From the NCBI GenBank assembly GCA_021286765.1, contig JAJTBS010000001.1:868001-932000 (forward strand): a DNA stretch of 64,000 nt. Reading direction: 5' to 3'. Source of the DNA: Holophagaceae bacterium. Its GTDB lineage: Bacteria > Acidobacteriota > Holophagae > Holophagales > Holophagaceae. Position 1 is the first letter of the stretch; every line of letters starts with the position of its first letter. The notes beneath the pieces are model-generated. The model saw nothing but the letters and a program-made list of their open reading frames with translations. It was not told the origin of the DNA and did no database searches. Positions 24,748-34,070 of the stretch are shown piece after piece. A program made the translations under genes and the position numbers.

Positions 24748-25698
24748 ATGCGCAAGCTGCTGTTCCTCCTGCCCCTCGTCCTCATCGGCTGCCGACGCGA
24801 CGACCGGCCCTTGCTCAATGGCCGGGTCGAAGCCTACCTCACCGACCTGGGACCGCGGTCCGGCGGCCGCCTGGTGGAACTGACCGTCCGCGAAGGCCAG
24901 CGGGTGAAGGCCGGAGACCTGCTGGCCCGGGTCGCCGCCGAGGAACTGGAGGCCGCCGTGCAGCGCGACCAGGCCGGCTTTGACAGCGTGGATGCCAGGC
25001 GCCTGGAGCTGGACCGGGGCAGCCGCGCGGAAGACATCGCCCAGGGCGAAGCCCGCGTGCAGGATGCCGCGGCGGCCCTGAAGCTGGCCGAGGACAGCCT
25101 GGTCCGCGCGCGGCGTCTCTTCGGGGAGAAGGTGCTGTCCCAGGCCGACCTCGACAACGCCCTGGCCAGCCGGGACAGGGCCGCTGCCAACCTGAACCTC
25201 CAGTCGAAGGCACTGATGGAACTCAGGGCCGGAGCTCGCATCGAGCAGCGCCAGGCTGGCGGCGCCGAGGCGCGGAAAGCCCGCGCGGTGCTTCAGCAGA
25301 GCCGCCTCCAGGCGGGGTTCACGGAGGTGCGCGCGCCCTTCGACGGCGTGGTGACCCATCGCCTGCGGGAGCCGGGCAGCGTGATCATCGCGGGCCAGCC
25401 GGTGCTCACCCTCGCGCGCCTCGACCAGCTCTGGGTGCGGGTGTACCTGCCCCAGACCCTGCAGGGTCAGGTGCGGCTGGGTGCCCCGGTGACGGTGGTC
25501 ACGGCCGACCAGCGCCTGCTGGAGGCCACCCTCGACGAGCTCGGCTCCGAGTCCGAGTTCACCCCGAAGATGGTGGAGAGCCGGGAAGAGCGCGTGAACC
25601 TGGTCTACCCCGCCCGGGTGAACCTGCCCCAGGGCTGGGACAAGGGCCTGGTTCCCGGCGCGGCCGTGGACGTGCGCTTGGGCGGTCCTGCGCGATGA
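24748..25698 (+). CDS. HlyD-type membrane fusion lipoprotein of an ABC efflux system (YbhG-like)
   Basis: 316 residues, ATG at 24748, 9 nt after tetR. Signal with lipobox: LLFLLPLVLIGC, Cys at residue 15, so inner-membrane anchored and facing the periplasm. A biotinyl-lipoyl-like hairpin (GGRLVELTVREGQRVKAGDL, about 39-62) precedes a long alpha-helical coiled coil (about 65-185). The second lipoyl half and beta-barrel follow (FTEVRAPFDGVVTHRLREPG). It should link the ABC pump to an outer-membrane channel; none is encoded in this operon. Its stop overlaps the next ATG (ATGA). Confidence 0.92.
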   Translation: MRKLLFLLPLVLIGCRRDDRPLLNGRVEAYLTDLGPRSGGRLVELTVREGQRVKAGDLLARVAAEELEAAVQRDQAGFDSVDARRLELDRGSRAEDIAQGEARVQDAAAALKLAEDSLVRARRLFGEKVLSQADLDNALASRDRAAANLNLQSKALMELRAGARIEQRQAGGAEARKARAVLQQSRLQAGFTEVRAPFDGVVTHRLREPGSVIIAGQPVLTLARLDQLWVRVYLPQTLQGQVRLGAPVTVVTADQRLLEATLDELGSESEFTPKMVESREERVNLVYPARVNLPQGWDKGLVPGAAVDVRLGGPAR

Positions 25699-26571
25699 TC
25701 CTCCTGGAGGCCCAGACCCTCAGCTGCCATTTCGGCGCGAAAGTGGCCGTCCAGGACCTGGACCTGGCCCTGGCCGAAGGTGAGCTGGTGGGGCTCATCG
25801 GGCCCGATGGCGCGGGGAAGACGACCACCTTCCGCATGCTCGCCGGTCTGCAGCGGCCCACCGGCGGTGAGCTGAAGCGGCACCTGGGCCGGGAGGGCGT
25901 CAGCTATGTCCCCCAGGTTTTCGCCCTTGCTCCGGACCTCACCGTCGAGGAGAACCTCCGCTTCCAGGGCGGCCTCTACGGCCTGCCAGACCTGGAGTCC
26001 CGGCTCACCGGGCTGCTCGAATCCGTGGACCTGGCGCCCTTCCGGAGCCGGCTATCGGGGGCGCTGTCCGGCGGCATGAAGCAGAAGCTCGCCCTCTGCG
26101 CCGCCCTGCTCACCCAGCCCCGCTTGCTGCTGCTCGATGAGCCCACCACGGGCGTGGACCCTGTCAGCCGGCGGGAGTTCTGGAAGCTCCTCCACGCGGT
26201 CCACGATCAGGGCGTGGCCGTGCTTTTCTCCACACCCTACATGGACGAAGCCGAGTACGCCCACCGGGTGCTGCTGATGAACGAGGGACGCGTGCTCGTG
26301 GAGGGCGACCTGGCCACTCTGCGCGGAAACCTGCCAGGCCTGGTGTTCCGGCTGGTGAGTTCCCGCCGGCGGGACGTGCAGAAGGCCCTCGCCGCCCTCG
26401 CGCCTCTGGACCTGTTCGCGGAAGGTGACCTCCTCCGCGTCCGCTTTCCCGAGCAGGAGCCCGGGCCGCTCCAGGCCCGCCTGGCGGCTCTGCCGGGCGT
26501 GGAGCAGGTCCGACAGGTGGAGGCGAGCCTGGAGGATGTCTTCCTGCATGCGCTCTCGGAGGGCGGCGGCC

Positions 26572-26579
<8 letters not shown>
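25695..26579 (+). CDS. ABC transporter ATP-binding protein (first of two, YbhF N-half-like)
   Basis: 294 residues, ATG at 25695 overlapping the HlyD stop by 4 nt. Walker A is GPDGAGKTTT (36-45; note Asp in place of the usual Asn), signature LSGGMKQK, Walker B LLLLDEPTTGVD, and a C-terminal DUF4162-like regulatory tail (about 225-290). In E. coli YbhF two such domains are fused; here they are separate genes overlapping by 8 nt. It powers the efflux pump with the partner ATPase and the permease. Confidence 0.93.
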
Positions 26580-27501
<922 letters not shown>

Positions 27502-27509
27502 GGTACGCC

Positions 27510-28637
27510 ATGTGGAACCGCATCAAGGCCCTGGTCTGGAAGGAGTTCCTACAGCTCCGGCGGGATCGCCTGACCCTGGCCTTCACCCTGGGCATGCCCC
27601 TCATGCAGCTCGTCATCTTTGGGCTCGCCATCAATTACGACGTCAAGCACATGCCTGCGGTGGTCCTGGACGAGTCCCAGAGCCAGGAGAGCCGCAGCTT
27701 CGTGGACGGCCTGGTGGCCACGCAATACTTCGATGTGAAGGCCGACGTCCGCTCCGAGAGGGACCTCCGGAATGCCCTCGACCGCGGCCAAGCCCAGGTC
27801 GGCGTCTGGTTCCCCCCGGACTACGCCCGCCGCATCCGCTCCGGCCAGACCGGCGAGGTGATGATCATCGTGGACGGCTCCAGCCCCACCACGGCCTCCA
27901 GTGCCATGGCCACCGCCTCGGGGGTGGGCCAGCTCCGGAACACCCAGCTGCTCTTCGACCGCATGGGCTTCGGCGGCGCGGCCAAGCCCGTGATGCCCGT
28001 GGAGGTGCGCATCCGACCCTGGTACAACCCGGACCTGCGCAGCCCCACCTTCATCGTGCCGGGCCTGGTGGGGGTCATCCTCTCCATGACCTGCATCATG
28101 TTCGCGTCCAACGCCATCGTCCGGGAGAAGGAGCGCGGCACCCTCGACCAGGTGCTGGTGACGCCGGTGACGCCCATGGAGCTGTTCGCCGGAAAGGTGA
28201 TCCCGGTGGTCGTCATGGCCTACGCCCAGATGACGGTCCTCTTCGGCGTCGCCCACCTCTTCTTCAAGGTGCCGGTGGCCGGATCCGTCCTGCTGCTCTA
28301 TGTCATGGCGGGCCTCTTCATCATTCCCATGCTCGGCATCGGGATCCGGATCTCCACCATCGCCCAGAGCCAGGGCCAGAGCGCCCAGATGAGCATGTTG
28401 ACGATCCTCCCCTTCGTCTTCCTCAGCGGTTACATCTTCCCCCGCGAAGGCATGCCCCTGCCCTTCTTCCTGATCGGGGAGCTGATGCCACTCACCCACT
28501 TCATCATCATCATCCGGGCCCTGGTGCTGCGCGGGGTGGGCCTTGAGGCCTTCTGGCCGGAGGTGCTGAAGCTGCTGGCCCTCACCGCCCTCATCTGGAC
28601 CGTGGCCCTCCGCAGCATGAAGCGGGCTGAGGCCTAG
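27510..28637 (+). CDS. ABC-2 type transporter permease (YbhS/YbhR-like)
   Basis: 375 residues, ATG at 27510, 8 nt after the second ATPase. ABC2 membrane architecture: one N-terminal helix (about 20-42), a large periplasmic domain (about 43-175), then five helices from about 180 to 370 with the family motif REKERGTLDQVLVTPVTPME. E. coli has two permeases, YbhS and YbhR; only one is present here, so it may act as a homodimer. It ends the operon; the stop overlaps the convergent dioxygenase gene by 4 nt. Confidence 0.93.
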   Translation: MWNRIKALVWKEFLQLRRDRLTLAFTLGMPLMQLVIFGLAINYDVKHMPAVVLDESQSQESRSFVDGLVATQYFDVKADVRSERDLRNALDRGQAQVGVWFPPDYARRIRSGQTGEVMIIVDGSSPTTASSAMATASGVGQLRNTQLLFDRMGFGGAAKPVMPVEVRIRPWYNPDLRSPTFIVPGLVGVILSMTCIMFASNAIVREKERGTLDQVLVTPVTPMELFAGKVIPVVVMAYAQMTVLFGVAHLFFKVPVAGSVLLLYVMAGLFIIPMLGIGIRISTIAQSQGQSAQMSMLTILPFVFLSGYIFPREGMPLPFFLIGELMPLTHFIIIIRALVLRGVGLEAFWPEVLKLLALTALIWTVALRSMKRAEA

Positions 28638-29413
28638 GGAAACGTGTAGCTCGCCAGGCTGAGGCTGCCCAGCTGCCAACCGGCGAACAGGGCTTCTGGC
28701 GGCGTCCTGTTGGCCGCCATGGCCACGAAGAGCGGATCCAAGTGCTCCGAGGTGGGCACGGATTCCGCGGCGCCTGGCGCCTGCCGCCAGTCCGCCAGGG
28801 CGGCCTCATCCCCGGTGGCCAGGCGCTCGTGGATCCAGTTCTGGAAGGCCTGGGCCCAAGGCCGGGGTTCCGTGCCGCCCTGCCAGTCGAGACGGCCCAG
28901 GTTGTGGACGATGCCGCCGCTGCCCAGGATCAGCACCCCGCGGTCGCGGAGGGGCGCCAGGGCCCGGCCTGCGGCCAGGAGCAGTCCAGGCGTGCGGGGC
29001 CGAGGCAGAGACAGCTGCACCACCGGGATGTCGGCCCCAGGCCGGAGATACCGCAGGGGCACCCAGGCCCCATGATCCAGGGGGCGCTTGGGGTCCAGCT
29101 CCGCCGCCAGGCCCGCCTCCCGCAGCAAGCCGGCCGCCTCGGCGGCCAGGTCCGGAGATCCGGGCGCAGGGTAGTCCAGGCCGTACAGGGCCTCCGGAAA
29201 GCCGCCGAAATCATGCATGACGCCTGGCGTGGTGGCCGAGGAGAGCCGGAAGGGGCCTGGCGCCTCCCAGTGGGCCGAGCAGACGAGGATGGCCCGCAGC
29301 TGCGGCAGGCCGCGACCCAGAGCCGAGACCGCCTCGCCCCAGGCCTCTCCATCCAGGGCGAGCATGGGGGAGCCATGGGCCAGGAACACGGAGGGGAGGG
29401 ATGACGCGCTCAT
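28634..29413 (-). CDS. DODA-type extradiol aromatic ring-opening dioxygenase family protein (YgiD-like)
   Basis: 259 residues from ATG at 29413 (MSASSLPSVFLAHGSPMLAL). LigB-superfamily metalloprotein. Metal-ligand candidates: His in LAHGSP, His in CSAHWEAPG, and His in GSGGIVHNLGRLDW. MHDFGGFPEALYGLDYPAPG and the C-terminal EHLDPLFVAMAANR are typical of YgiD/DODA proteins, which open the ring of dihydroxyphenylalanine-like catechols. The physiological substrate in bacteria is generally unknown. Single gene, divergent from pdxJ. Confidence 0.9.
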   Translation of the reverse strand: MSASSLPSVFLAHGSPMLALDGEAWGEAVSALGRGLPQLRAILVCSAHWEAPGPFRLSSATTPGVMHDFGGFPEALYGLDYPAPGSPDLAAEAAGLLREAGLAAELDPKRPLDHGAWVPLRYLRPGADIPVVQLSLPRPRTPGLLLAAGRALAPLRDRGVLILGSGGIVHNLGRLDWQGGTEPRPWAQAFQNWIHERLATGDEAALADWRQAPGAAESVPTSEHLDPLFVAMAANRTPPEALFAGWQLGSLSLASYTFP

Positions 29414-29535
29414 GGTTCCATGGTCATTCAACCAATTGCGTGTTTCAACTCTTTTTTTGTGGCTCGATCCCCTCAACCTTCATGCCGACGGGGCTCCAGC
29501 ATTGGGTAAGCTACAAGGCATCCCCGGAGTGCGCA

Positions 29536-30264
29536 TTGAATCTCAGGCTTGGCGTCAACGTCGATCACGTGGCCACCCTCCGCCAGGCCCGCGGAGGGCA
29601 TGAACCCGAGCCCGTGGCCGCGGCGCTGCTGGCCCAGAGCGCCGGTGCCCACGGCATCACGGTCCACATCCGTGGCGATCGCCGACACATCCAAGATAGG
29701 GATCTCCGGGTGCTGAAAGAGGTCCTCGCCGTGCCCCTGAACGTGGAATGCGCGGCATCGCCCGAAGCCCTGGAAGCCGTCATCCCCGTCAAGCCCTCCT
29801 GGGTGACCCTGGTTCCCGAGAGCCGTGAGGAGCTCACCACCCAGGGTGGCCTGGACGTCATCTTCCTCCAGGGAATGCTGAAGCCGGTGGTCCGGGAACT
29901 GCGCAGCGCGGGCATCCACGTCAGCCTCTTCGTCGATCCCGTACTCGATCAGGTAAAGATGGCCGCCAAGCTGGAAGCGGATGCGGTGGAGCTGAACACG
30001 GGCACCTACAGCGACCTGCCCATGGATTCAGACCCCTCTCTGGAACTGGGCCGCCTTCGGGACGCGGCCCGGCTGGCCAGTCGCCTGGATCTCCGCGTGC
30101 TCGCGGGCCACGGCCTCAACCTCCAGAATGTGGCGCCGGTGGCCGCCATCCCGGAGATCGAGGAACTCAACATCGGCCACAGCCTCATCGGCAGAGCTGT
30201 CCTCGTGGGGCTGGAGCGGGCCGTCGAGGAGATGCTCACGGCCATGGGGGAGGCCCGCCCATGA
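29536..30264 (+). CDS. pdxJ: Pyridoxine 5'-phosphate synthase
   Basis: 242 residues from TTG at 29536 (NLRLGVNVDHVATLRQARGG), chosen because PdxJ normally begins here and GGAG lies 7 nt upstream; the frame is open further upstream without a family match. PdxJ condenses 1-deoxyxylulose 5-phosphate with 3-amino-2-oxopropyl phosphate to form pyridoxine phosphate. The TIM barrel shows GITVHIRGDRRHIQDRDL, NVECAASPEALE, HVSLFVDPVLDQVK, ELNTGTYSDLP and VLAGHGLNLQN. The stop overlaps a CheY-like gene by 4 nt, an unusual partner. Confidence 0.96.
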   Translation: MNLRLGVNVDHVATLRQARGGHEPEPVAAALLAQSAGAHGITVHIRGDRRHIQDRDLRVLKEVLAVPLNVECAASPEALEAVIPVKPSWVTLVPESREELTTQGGLDVIFLQGMLKPVVRELRSAGIHVSLFVDPVLDQVKMAAKLEADAVELNTGTYSDLPMDSDPSLELGRLRDAARLASRLDLRVLAGHGLNLQNVAPVAAIPEIEELNIGHSLIGRAVLVGLERAVEEMLTAMGEARP

Positions 30265-30638
30265 GCACCGTGCTGGTCGTGGATGACGACCCGGAGGTCC
30301 GGGAGATCCTGCGGGCGTTCATCGAGCTGGAAGGTCACCGCGTGCTCGAGGCCGCCGATTCCAGCTTCGCCAGGCAGGTCTTGGCGCAGGAGCGCGTGGA
30401 CCTGATCTTCCTGGACGTGCTGATGCCCGGGGAGAGCGGGGCGGCTCTCTGCCACTCCATCAAGGACGATCCAGAGTGCCAGGGCATGAAGGTGATCCTG
30501 CTCACCGGGTTCGATGGCGAGCGGGCCTGGTCGCAGGGCCTGCGGAGCGGGGCCGACATCTTCCTGGTCAAGCCGGTGAACCGCGAGCGGATCAAGGTGC
30601 TGCTCGAAGAGCTCCTCACGCCGGAGGGGCAGGCATGA
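30261..30638 (+). CDS. CheY-like single-domain response regulator
   Basis: 125 residues, ATG at 30261 overlapping pdxJ (ATGA). A receiver domain only: acidic pocket Asp8-Asp9, phospho-acceptor Asp52 in IFLDVLMPGESG, Thr82 in LTGFDGE, Lys104 in FLVKPVNRER. No output domain, so it works by protein interaction. It is overlapped by a DUF4388 gene and followed by a CheZ-like phosphatase, suggesting a stand-alone phospho-signalling module. No kinase gene is adjacent. Confidence 0.93.
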   Translation: MSTVLVVDDDPEVREILRAFIELEGHRVLEAADSSFARQVLAQERVDLIFLDVLMPGESGAALCHSIKDDPECQGMKVILLTGFDGERAWSQGLRSGADIFLVKPVNRERIKVLLEELLTPEGQA

Positions 30639-31453
30639 GCAACCTCCGCGGCACCCTCGAGAGCATCTCCCTCACGGACGTGGCCCAGCTGCTCCATGTC
30701 AACCGGAAGACGGGCATGCTCCAGGTGAGTTCCGGCAAGATCAGCGGCGTGCTGTATTTCTCGAGCGGCGAGGTCATCCACGCGGAAACCCTGGCGACCC
30801 GCGGCGAGATGGCCGCGTTCGAGATCCTGGAGTGGACCTCCGGCCACTTCGAGTTCCTCACCACCCAGGTCCAGACCCCCGCCACCATCCGGCGGACGGT
30901 CCCCGACCTGCTCATGGACTCCGCGCGCCTCCAGGACAGCCGGAAGCGCCTGCATACCATCTTCCCGCGGCTGACGGCCGTGCCCTGGCCCACCCTCCCG
31001 GCGCCGCAGCTGCTGGAGGGCCTCAAGCTCTTCGCGGAGGAACGCAAGATCCTGCCTTTTTTCGATGGCTACCGGGACTTCCAGGACGTCATGTCCGCCT
31101 CGGGGCAGCATGATGTGGCCGTCCTCCAGGCTGCGGCCATCCTAAAGGACGCGGGGCGCCTGGAAGTGCTGGAGCCCGACGCCCATGTGACCGTCGTGCC
31201 CGCCAAGACAGGGCTCTTCAAGAAGGGTGGCCAGCTCCAGCTGCCCAAGGCCATGGAAGGCTGGTGGACCGCCCTCGGCCCCTACCGGCACGGCATCCAG
31301 AACCTCCGGGTCATCTGGCCCAAGGGGCCTGCCGTGGAGCGGGTGGAGTTCGTGACTGGCCTTCCGGAGAAGCAGGTGGCCATCCCCAAGGAACTCATGC
31401 AGGCCTGGGGGTTGACCGAAGGATCCCATGTCAAAGTGAGGCCCGCGCCCTGA
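30635..31453 (+). CDS. DUF4388 (PATAN-like) signalling protein
   Basis: 272 residues, ATG at 30635 overlapping the receiver gene by 4 nt. Residues about 3-100 are a DUF4388/PATAN domain: LRGTLESISLTDVAQLLHVN, RKTGMLQVSSGKISGVLYFS and GEVIHAE. Residues about 105-175 look like a helical winged segment (ILPFFDGYRDFQDVMSASGQ), and the last 90 residues include a beta-rich part (KEL...GSHVKVRP). DUF4388 proteins occur with receiver domains in cyanobacteria, deltaproteobacteria and acidobacteria, and several control type IV pilus motility. The exact role here is unknown. Confidence 0.85.
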   Translation: MSNLRGTLESISLTDVAQLLHVNRKTGMLQVSSGKISGVLYFSSGEVIHAETLATRGEMAAFEILEWTSGHFEFLTTQVQTPATIRRTVPDLLMDSARLQDSRKRLHTIFPRLTAVPWPTLPAPQLLEGLKLFAEERKILPFFDGYRDFQDVMSASGQHDVAVLQAAAILKDAGRLEVLEPDAHVTVVPAKTGLFKKGGQLQLPKAMEGWWTALGPYRHGIQNLRVIWPKGPAVERVEFVTGLPEKQVAIPKELMQAWGLTEGSHVKVRPAP

Positions 31454-31472
31454 GGGCGCCCCTGGAGTCGCC

Positions 31473-32405
31473 ATGAGTGAAACGCCCGAAGTGCAGCCGC
31501 AGGAAGGCACCCCGGAAAGCCTGGTGGCCGAATTCCAGACCCGCCGGGAGCGCCTCGACCAGCGCCTCCTGAGCCTGGAGCAGCTCATCGCGGACCTCCG
31601 CAGCGAGCTGCAGGGGGATTCCCAAGCCAGCCTGCACCGGCTGGCCGAAGCCGCGCAGGACATGGCCAATGGCCGGGTGTACCAGAAGATCGACATCGAG
31701 GCCAAGGGCGAGCTCGGGGCCCTGGTCACCAGCATCAACCAGACCCTGCTGAACCTTCAGCAGCTGGACGCCTCCGTGAAGCACCAGAGCACGCAGGTGC
31801 CGGAACTCGCCGCCCAGCTGGACGCCATCACCTCCGACACCGAAGAGGCCACCCAGAGCGTCATGAACCGCCTGGACACCCTCATGGCCGCCTCCGACGA
31901 TGCCACCCGCGCCGTCCAGGCCTGCCAGGACGGGATCGGCCGCCAGAACCAGCACCAGGTCGAGCTCCACGCCGCCATCGCGGGCTTCCTCGACCGGGCT
32001 GCTGCCGGAGAGGAGCAGAACGCCCTGGCCCAGGAGATTCTGGAATACCTCTTCGCGCATCAAATGGCAGCCCCGCCCCAGGAAGTGGATTTCGGGCCTG
32101 CCAAGGCCATGCTGCAGAAGGTCAGCGACGAGGCCTTCGAGATCCTGAACGTCCTCCAGTTCCAGGACATCACCCGGCAGAAGATCGAGAAGGTCGTCAT
32201 CCTGCTCAAGCAGTTCCAGGGCGGCCTGAACCGGCTGCTGGTGATATTCAACATCCATACGGCCGTGCTCAGCGAGAACCAGGGCTTTGCAGAGCGTAAG
32301 GTGGCGACCCAGGACCACATCTTCGACACCAGCCTGGAGGCCGACAGCCGCAAGGACAGCGTCGACGACATCATCGCCCAGTTCAAGCTGGCGGGCGGCA
32401 GCTGA
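31473..32405 (+). CDS. HAMP-like domain protein with CheZ-type phosphatase region
   Basis: 310 residues, ATG at 31473. No membrane helices. Residues about 53-100 resemble a HAMP domain (LHRLAEAAQDMANG, then GELGALVTSINQTLLNLQQL). A long helical stretch follows to about 200. Residues 221-260 match the CheZ active-site helix: FQDITRQKIEKVV places Asp232 and Gln236 as in E. coli CheZ Asp143 and Gln147 (FQDLTGQ). The C-terminus DSVDDIIAQFK (295-305) resembles the CheY-docking tail of CheZ (VDDLLDSLGF). Together with the CheY-like receiver two genes upstream, this is probably its phosphatase. Confidence 0.78.
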   Translation: MSETPEVQPQEGTPESLVAEFQTRRERLDQRLLSLEQLIADLRSELQGDSQASLHRLAEAAQDMANGRVYQKIDIEAKGELGALVTSINQTLLNLQQLDASVKHQSTQVPELAAQLDAITSDTEEATQSVMNRLDTLMAASDDATRAVQACQDGIGRQNQHQVELHAAIAGFLDRAAAGEEQNALAQEILEYLFAHQMAAPPQEVDFGPAKAMLQKVSDEAFEILNVLQFQDITRQKIEKVVILLKQFQGGLNRLLVIFNIHTAVLSENQGFAERKVATQDHIFDTSLEADSRKDSVDDIIAQFKLAGGS

Positions 32406-32408
32406 CCG

Positions 32409-33095
32409 TCAGATCACCTCGATCTCCAGCTCACCCAGCCCCTCGATGCCGCAGCGCACCTTGTCGCCCGGGACGATGGGCCCGACGCCTGCGGGGGTAC
32501 CGGTGAAGATGAGATCGCCGGGCGCCAGCGCCACGAAGCGGGAGACGTGGGCGATGATCTCGGGAACCGACCAGATCATCTGGGACAGGTCGCCCCGCTG
32601 CTTTTCCACGCCATTCACCGACAGCCAGATCGCTCCGCGACCGAAGTGCCCGCCCGCCGACACCGGCAGGATGCGGGAGACTGGGGCTGACTGGTCGAAG
32701 CCCTTGGCCGTGTCCCAGGGCTGGCCCTTGTCCTTCGCCTTCGCCTGCAGGTCCCGGCGGGTCAGGTCGATGCCCACCGCATAGCCGTAGATGTGGCCAG
32801 GGGCCTCGGAAGCCGGGATGTCCCGGCCACCCGTCGACAGCGCCACCACCAGCTCGACCTCGTAATGGAGGTTCGAGGTGAGGGGCGGATAGGCGATGCT
32901 GCCTCCGCCCGGTACCACCGTGTCGTGGGGTTTGCCGAAGAAGAAGGGGGGCTCCCGTTCTGGGTCCATGCCCATCTCCCGGGCATGGTCAGCATAGTTG
33001 CGGCCGATGCAGTAGATCCGGCGGACCGGAAAGACCTGCGTGGCCCCCTCGATGGGGAGGACGGGCACTGAGGGAACGGGGACGACCGCATCCAT
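32409..33095 (-). CDS. Fumarylacetoacetate hydrolase family protein
   Basis: 228 residues from ATG at 33095. The FAH C-terminal-like fold holds a divalent metal and acts on beta-diketo or 2-hydroxyhepta-diene-dioate compounds, or on oxaloacetate/acylpyruvates. Visible: RIYCIGRNYADHAREMG, FFFGKPHDTVV, the metal-binding ExE in HYEVELVVAL, GYAVGIDLTRRDLQ, and a terminal LIFTGTPAGVGPIVPGD. It is most similar in layout to YcgM/FAHD1 acylpyruvases. Precise substrate not determinable. It overlaps nothing; 22 nt before the Xer gene stop. Confidence 0.9.
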   Translation of the reverse strand: MDAVVPVPSVPVLPIEGATQVFPVRRIYCIGRNYADHAREMGMDPEREPPFFFGKPHDTVVPGGGSIAYPPLTSNLHYEVELVVALSTGGRDIPASEAPGHIYGYAVGIDLTRRDLQAKAKDKGQPWDTAKGFDQSAPVSRILPVSAGGHFGRGAIWLSVNGVEKQRGDLSQMIWSVPEIIAHVSRFVALAPGDLIFTGTPAGVGPIVPGDKVRCGIEGLGELEIEVI

Positions 33096-33117
33096 GGGCA
33101 CTCCTGTGGAACCTGGT

Positions 33118-34038
33118 TCAGCTCTTGGCCCGCGGATGGGCCTTCTCGTAGGTCCGGGCCAGCTCATCCAGCCCCAGGTGAGTGTAGCGCTGGGTGGTGC
33201 TCAGGCTGGCATGGCCCAGCAGCTCCTGGATGGCGCGGAGGTCCATGCCGCGGTTGAGCAGGTGGGTGGCGAAGCTGTGCCGAAGCGCGTGGGGACTCAC
33301 CCTGGAGCGGACCGCCGCCGCGTCCAGGGCCCTTCGGAGCATGGCCCGCACGCTGGTGGGCGTCAGCCGGCCCCCGCGCAGATTCAGGAACAGGGCCTGA
33401 CTGGGCGGCAGGGCTTCCACCGCCAGATGATTCGAGCGGAAGCCCAGGTAGGCCTTGAGCACCTCCGCGGCCTGCGCGTGATAGGGTACCAGCCGTTCCT
33501 TGCGGCCCTTGCCCAGCACCCGCAAGGTGCGCTGGTCGGGAAGGAGGTCCTGCAGGTCCAGCCCCACCAGCTCGGACACGCGGAGGCCCGAGGCATAGAG
33601 CAGCTCCAGCAGGCAGGCAAGGCGGGCCGTGGGGAAATCGACGGGGGCCGGAAGGTCCAGGAGGGCCCGGCTCTCCCCCTCGGTGAGGAATGCCGGCAGC
33701 CGCTTCGGCTGCTTGGGATTCCGCAGGCCGGAAGCGGGATTCTTCGCGATGCGCTGAGTCTCCCAGAGCCATTTGAAGAAGGCCCGGACCGTCGAGAGGA
33801 TGCGCGCCTGGCTCGCCGGATCCAGGCCGCGATCGCCCAGCTCCATGGCGAAGCCACGCAGCGTCCGGGGAGTCACTTCCCAGGCTTCCCAGCGGGCCCG
33901 CGCCGCGTGGTCGAGCAGCTTTTCCAGGTCACCCTTCTGAGCGCGGGCGGTGTGCAGCGAAACGCCCCGCGCCTGCTGCTCGAGGTGGTAGGCCTGGACC
34001 TCCCCACCCAGCGTCGCCGTGCCCTTCCCTGCTACCAT
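33118..34038 (-). CDS. Tyrosine recombinase XerC/XerD
   Basis: 306 residues from ATG at 34038; an in-frame ATG at 34053 adds five residues. SAM-like N-terminal domain about 10-95, catalytic domain about 115-300. Catalytic residues are visible: Arg in LYASGLRVSELVGLDL, Lys in GKGRKERLVPY, HxxR in SPHALRHSFATHLL, and His...Tyr in LLGHASLSTTQRYTHL. Size and sequence fit the housekeeping Xer pair that resolves chromosome dimers at dif, not a phage integrase. XerC versus XerD is not decided. Divergent from the acyl-CoA synthetase gene. Confidence 0.9.
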   Translation of the reverse strand: MVAGKGTATLGGEVQAYHLEQQARGVSLHTARAQKGDLEKLLDHAARARWEAWEVTPRTLRGFAMELGDRGLDPASQARILSTVRAFFKWLWETQRIAKNPASGLRNPKQPKRLPAFLTEGESRALLDLPAPVDFPTARLACLLELLYASGLRVSELVGLDLQDLLPDQRTLRVLGKGRKERLVPYHAQAAEVLKAYLGFRSNHLAVEALPPSQALFLNLRGGRLTPTSVRAMLRRALDAAAVRSRVSPHALRHSFATHLLNRGMDLRAIQELLGHASLSTTQRYTHLGLDELARTYEKAHPRAKS

Positions 34039-34070
34039 GCCGTCACATCCCATTCGTGTCCGGAGTCATT

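Noticed and set aside
33118-34038. Tyrosine recombinase as a sign of an integrated mobile element
   Set aside because: Sequence and length fit housekeeping XerC/XerD; no att repeats, tRNA, phage or transfer genes surround it.
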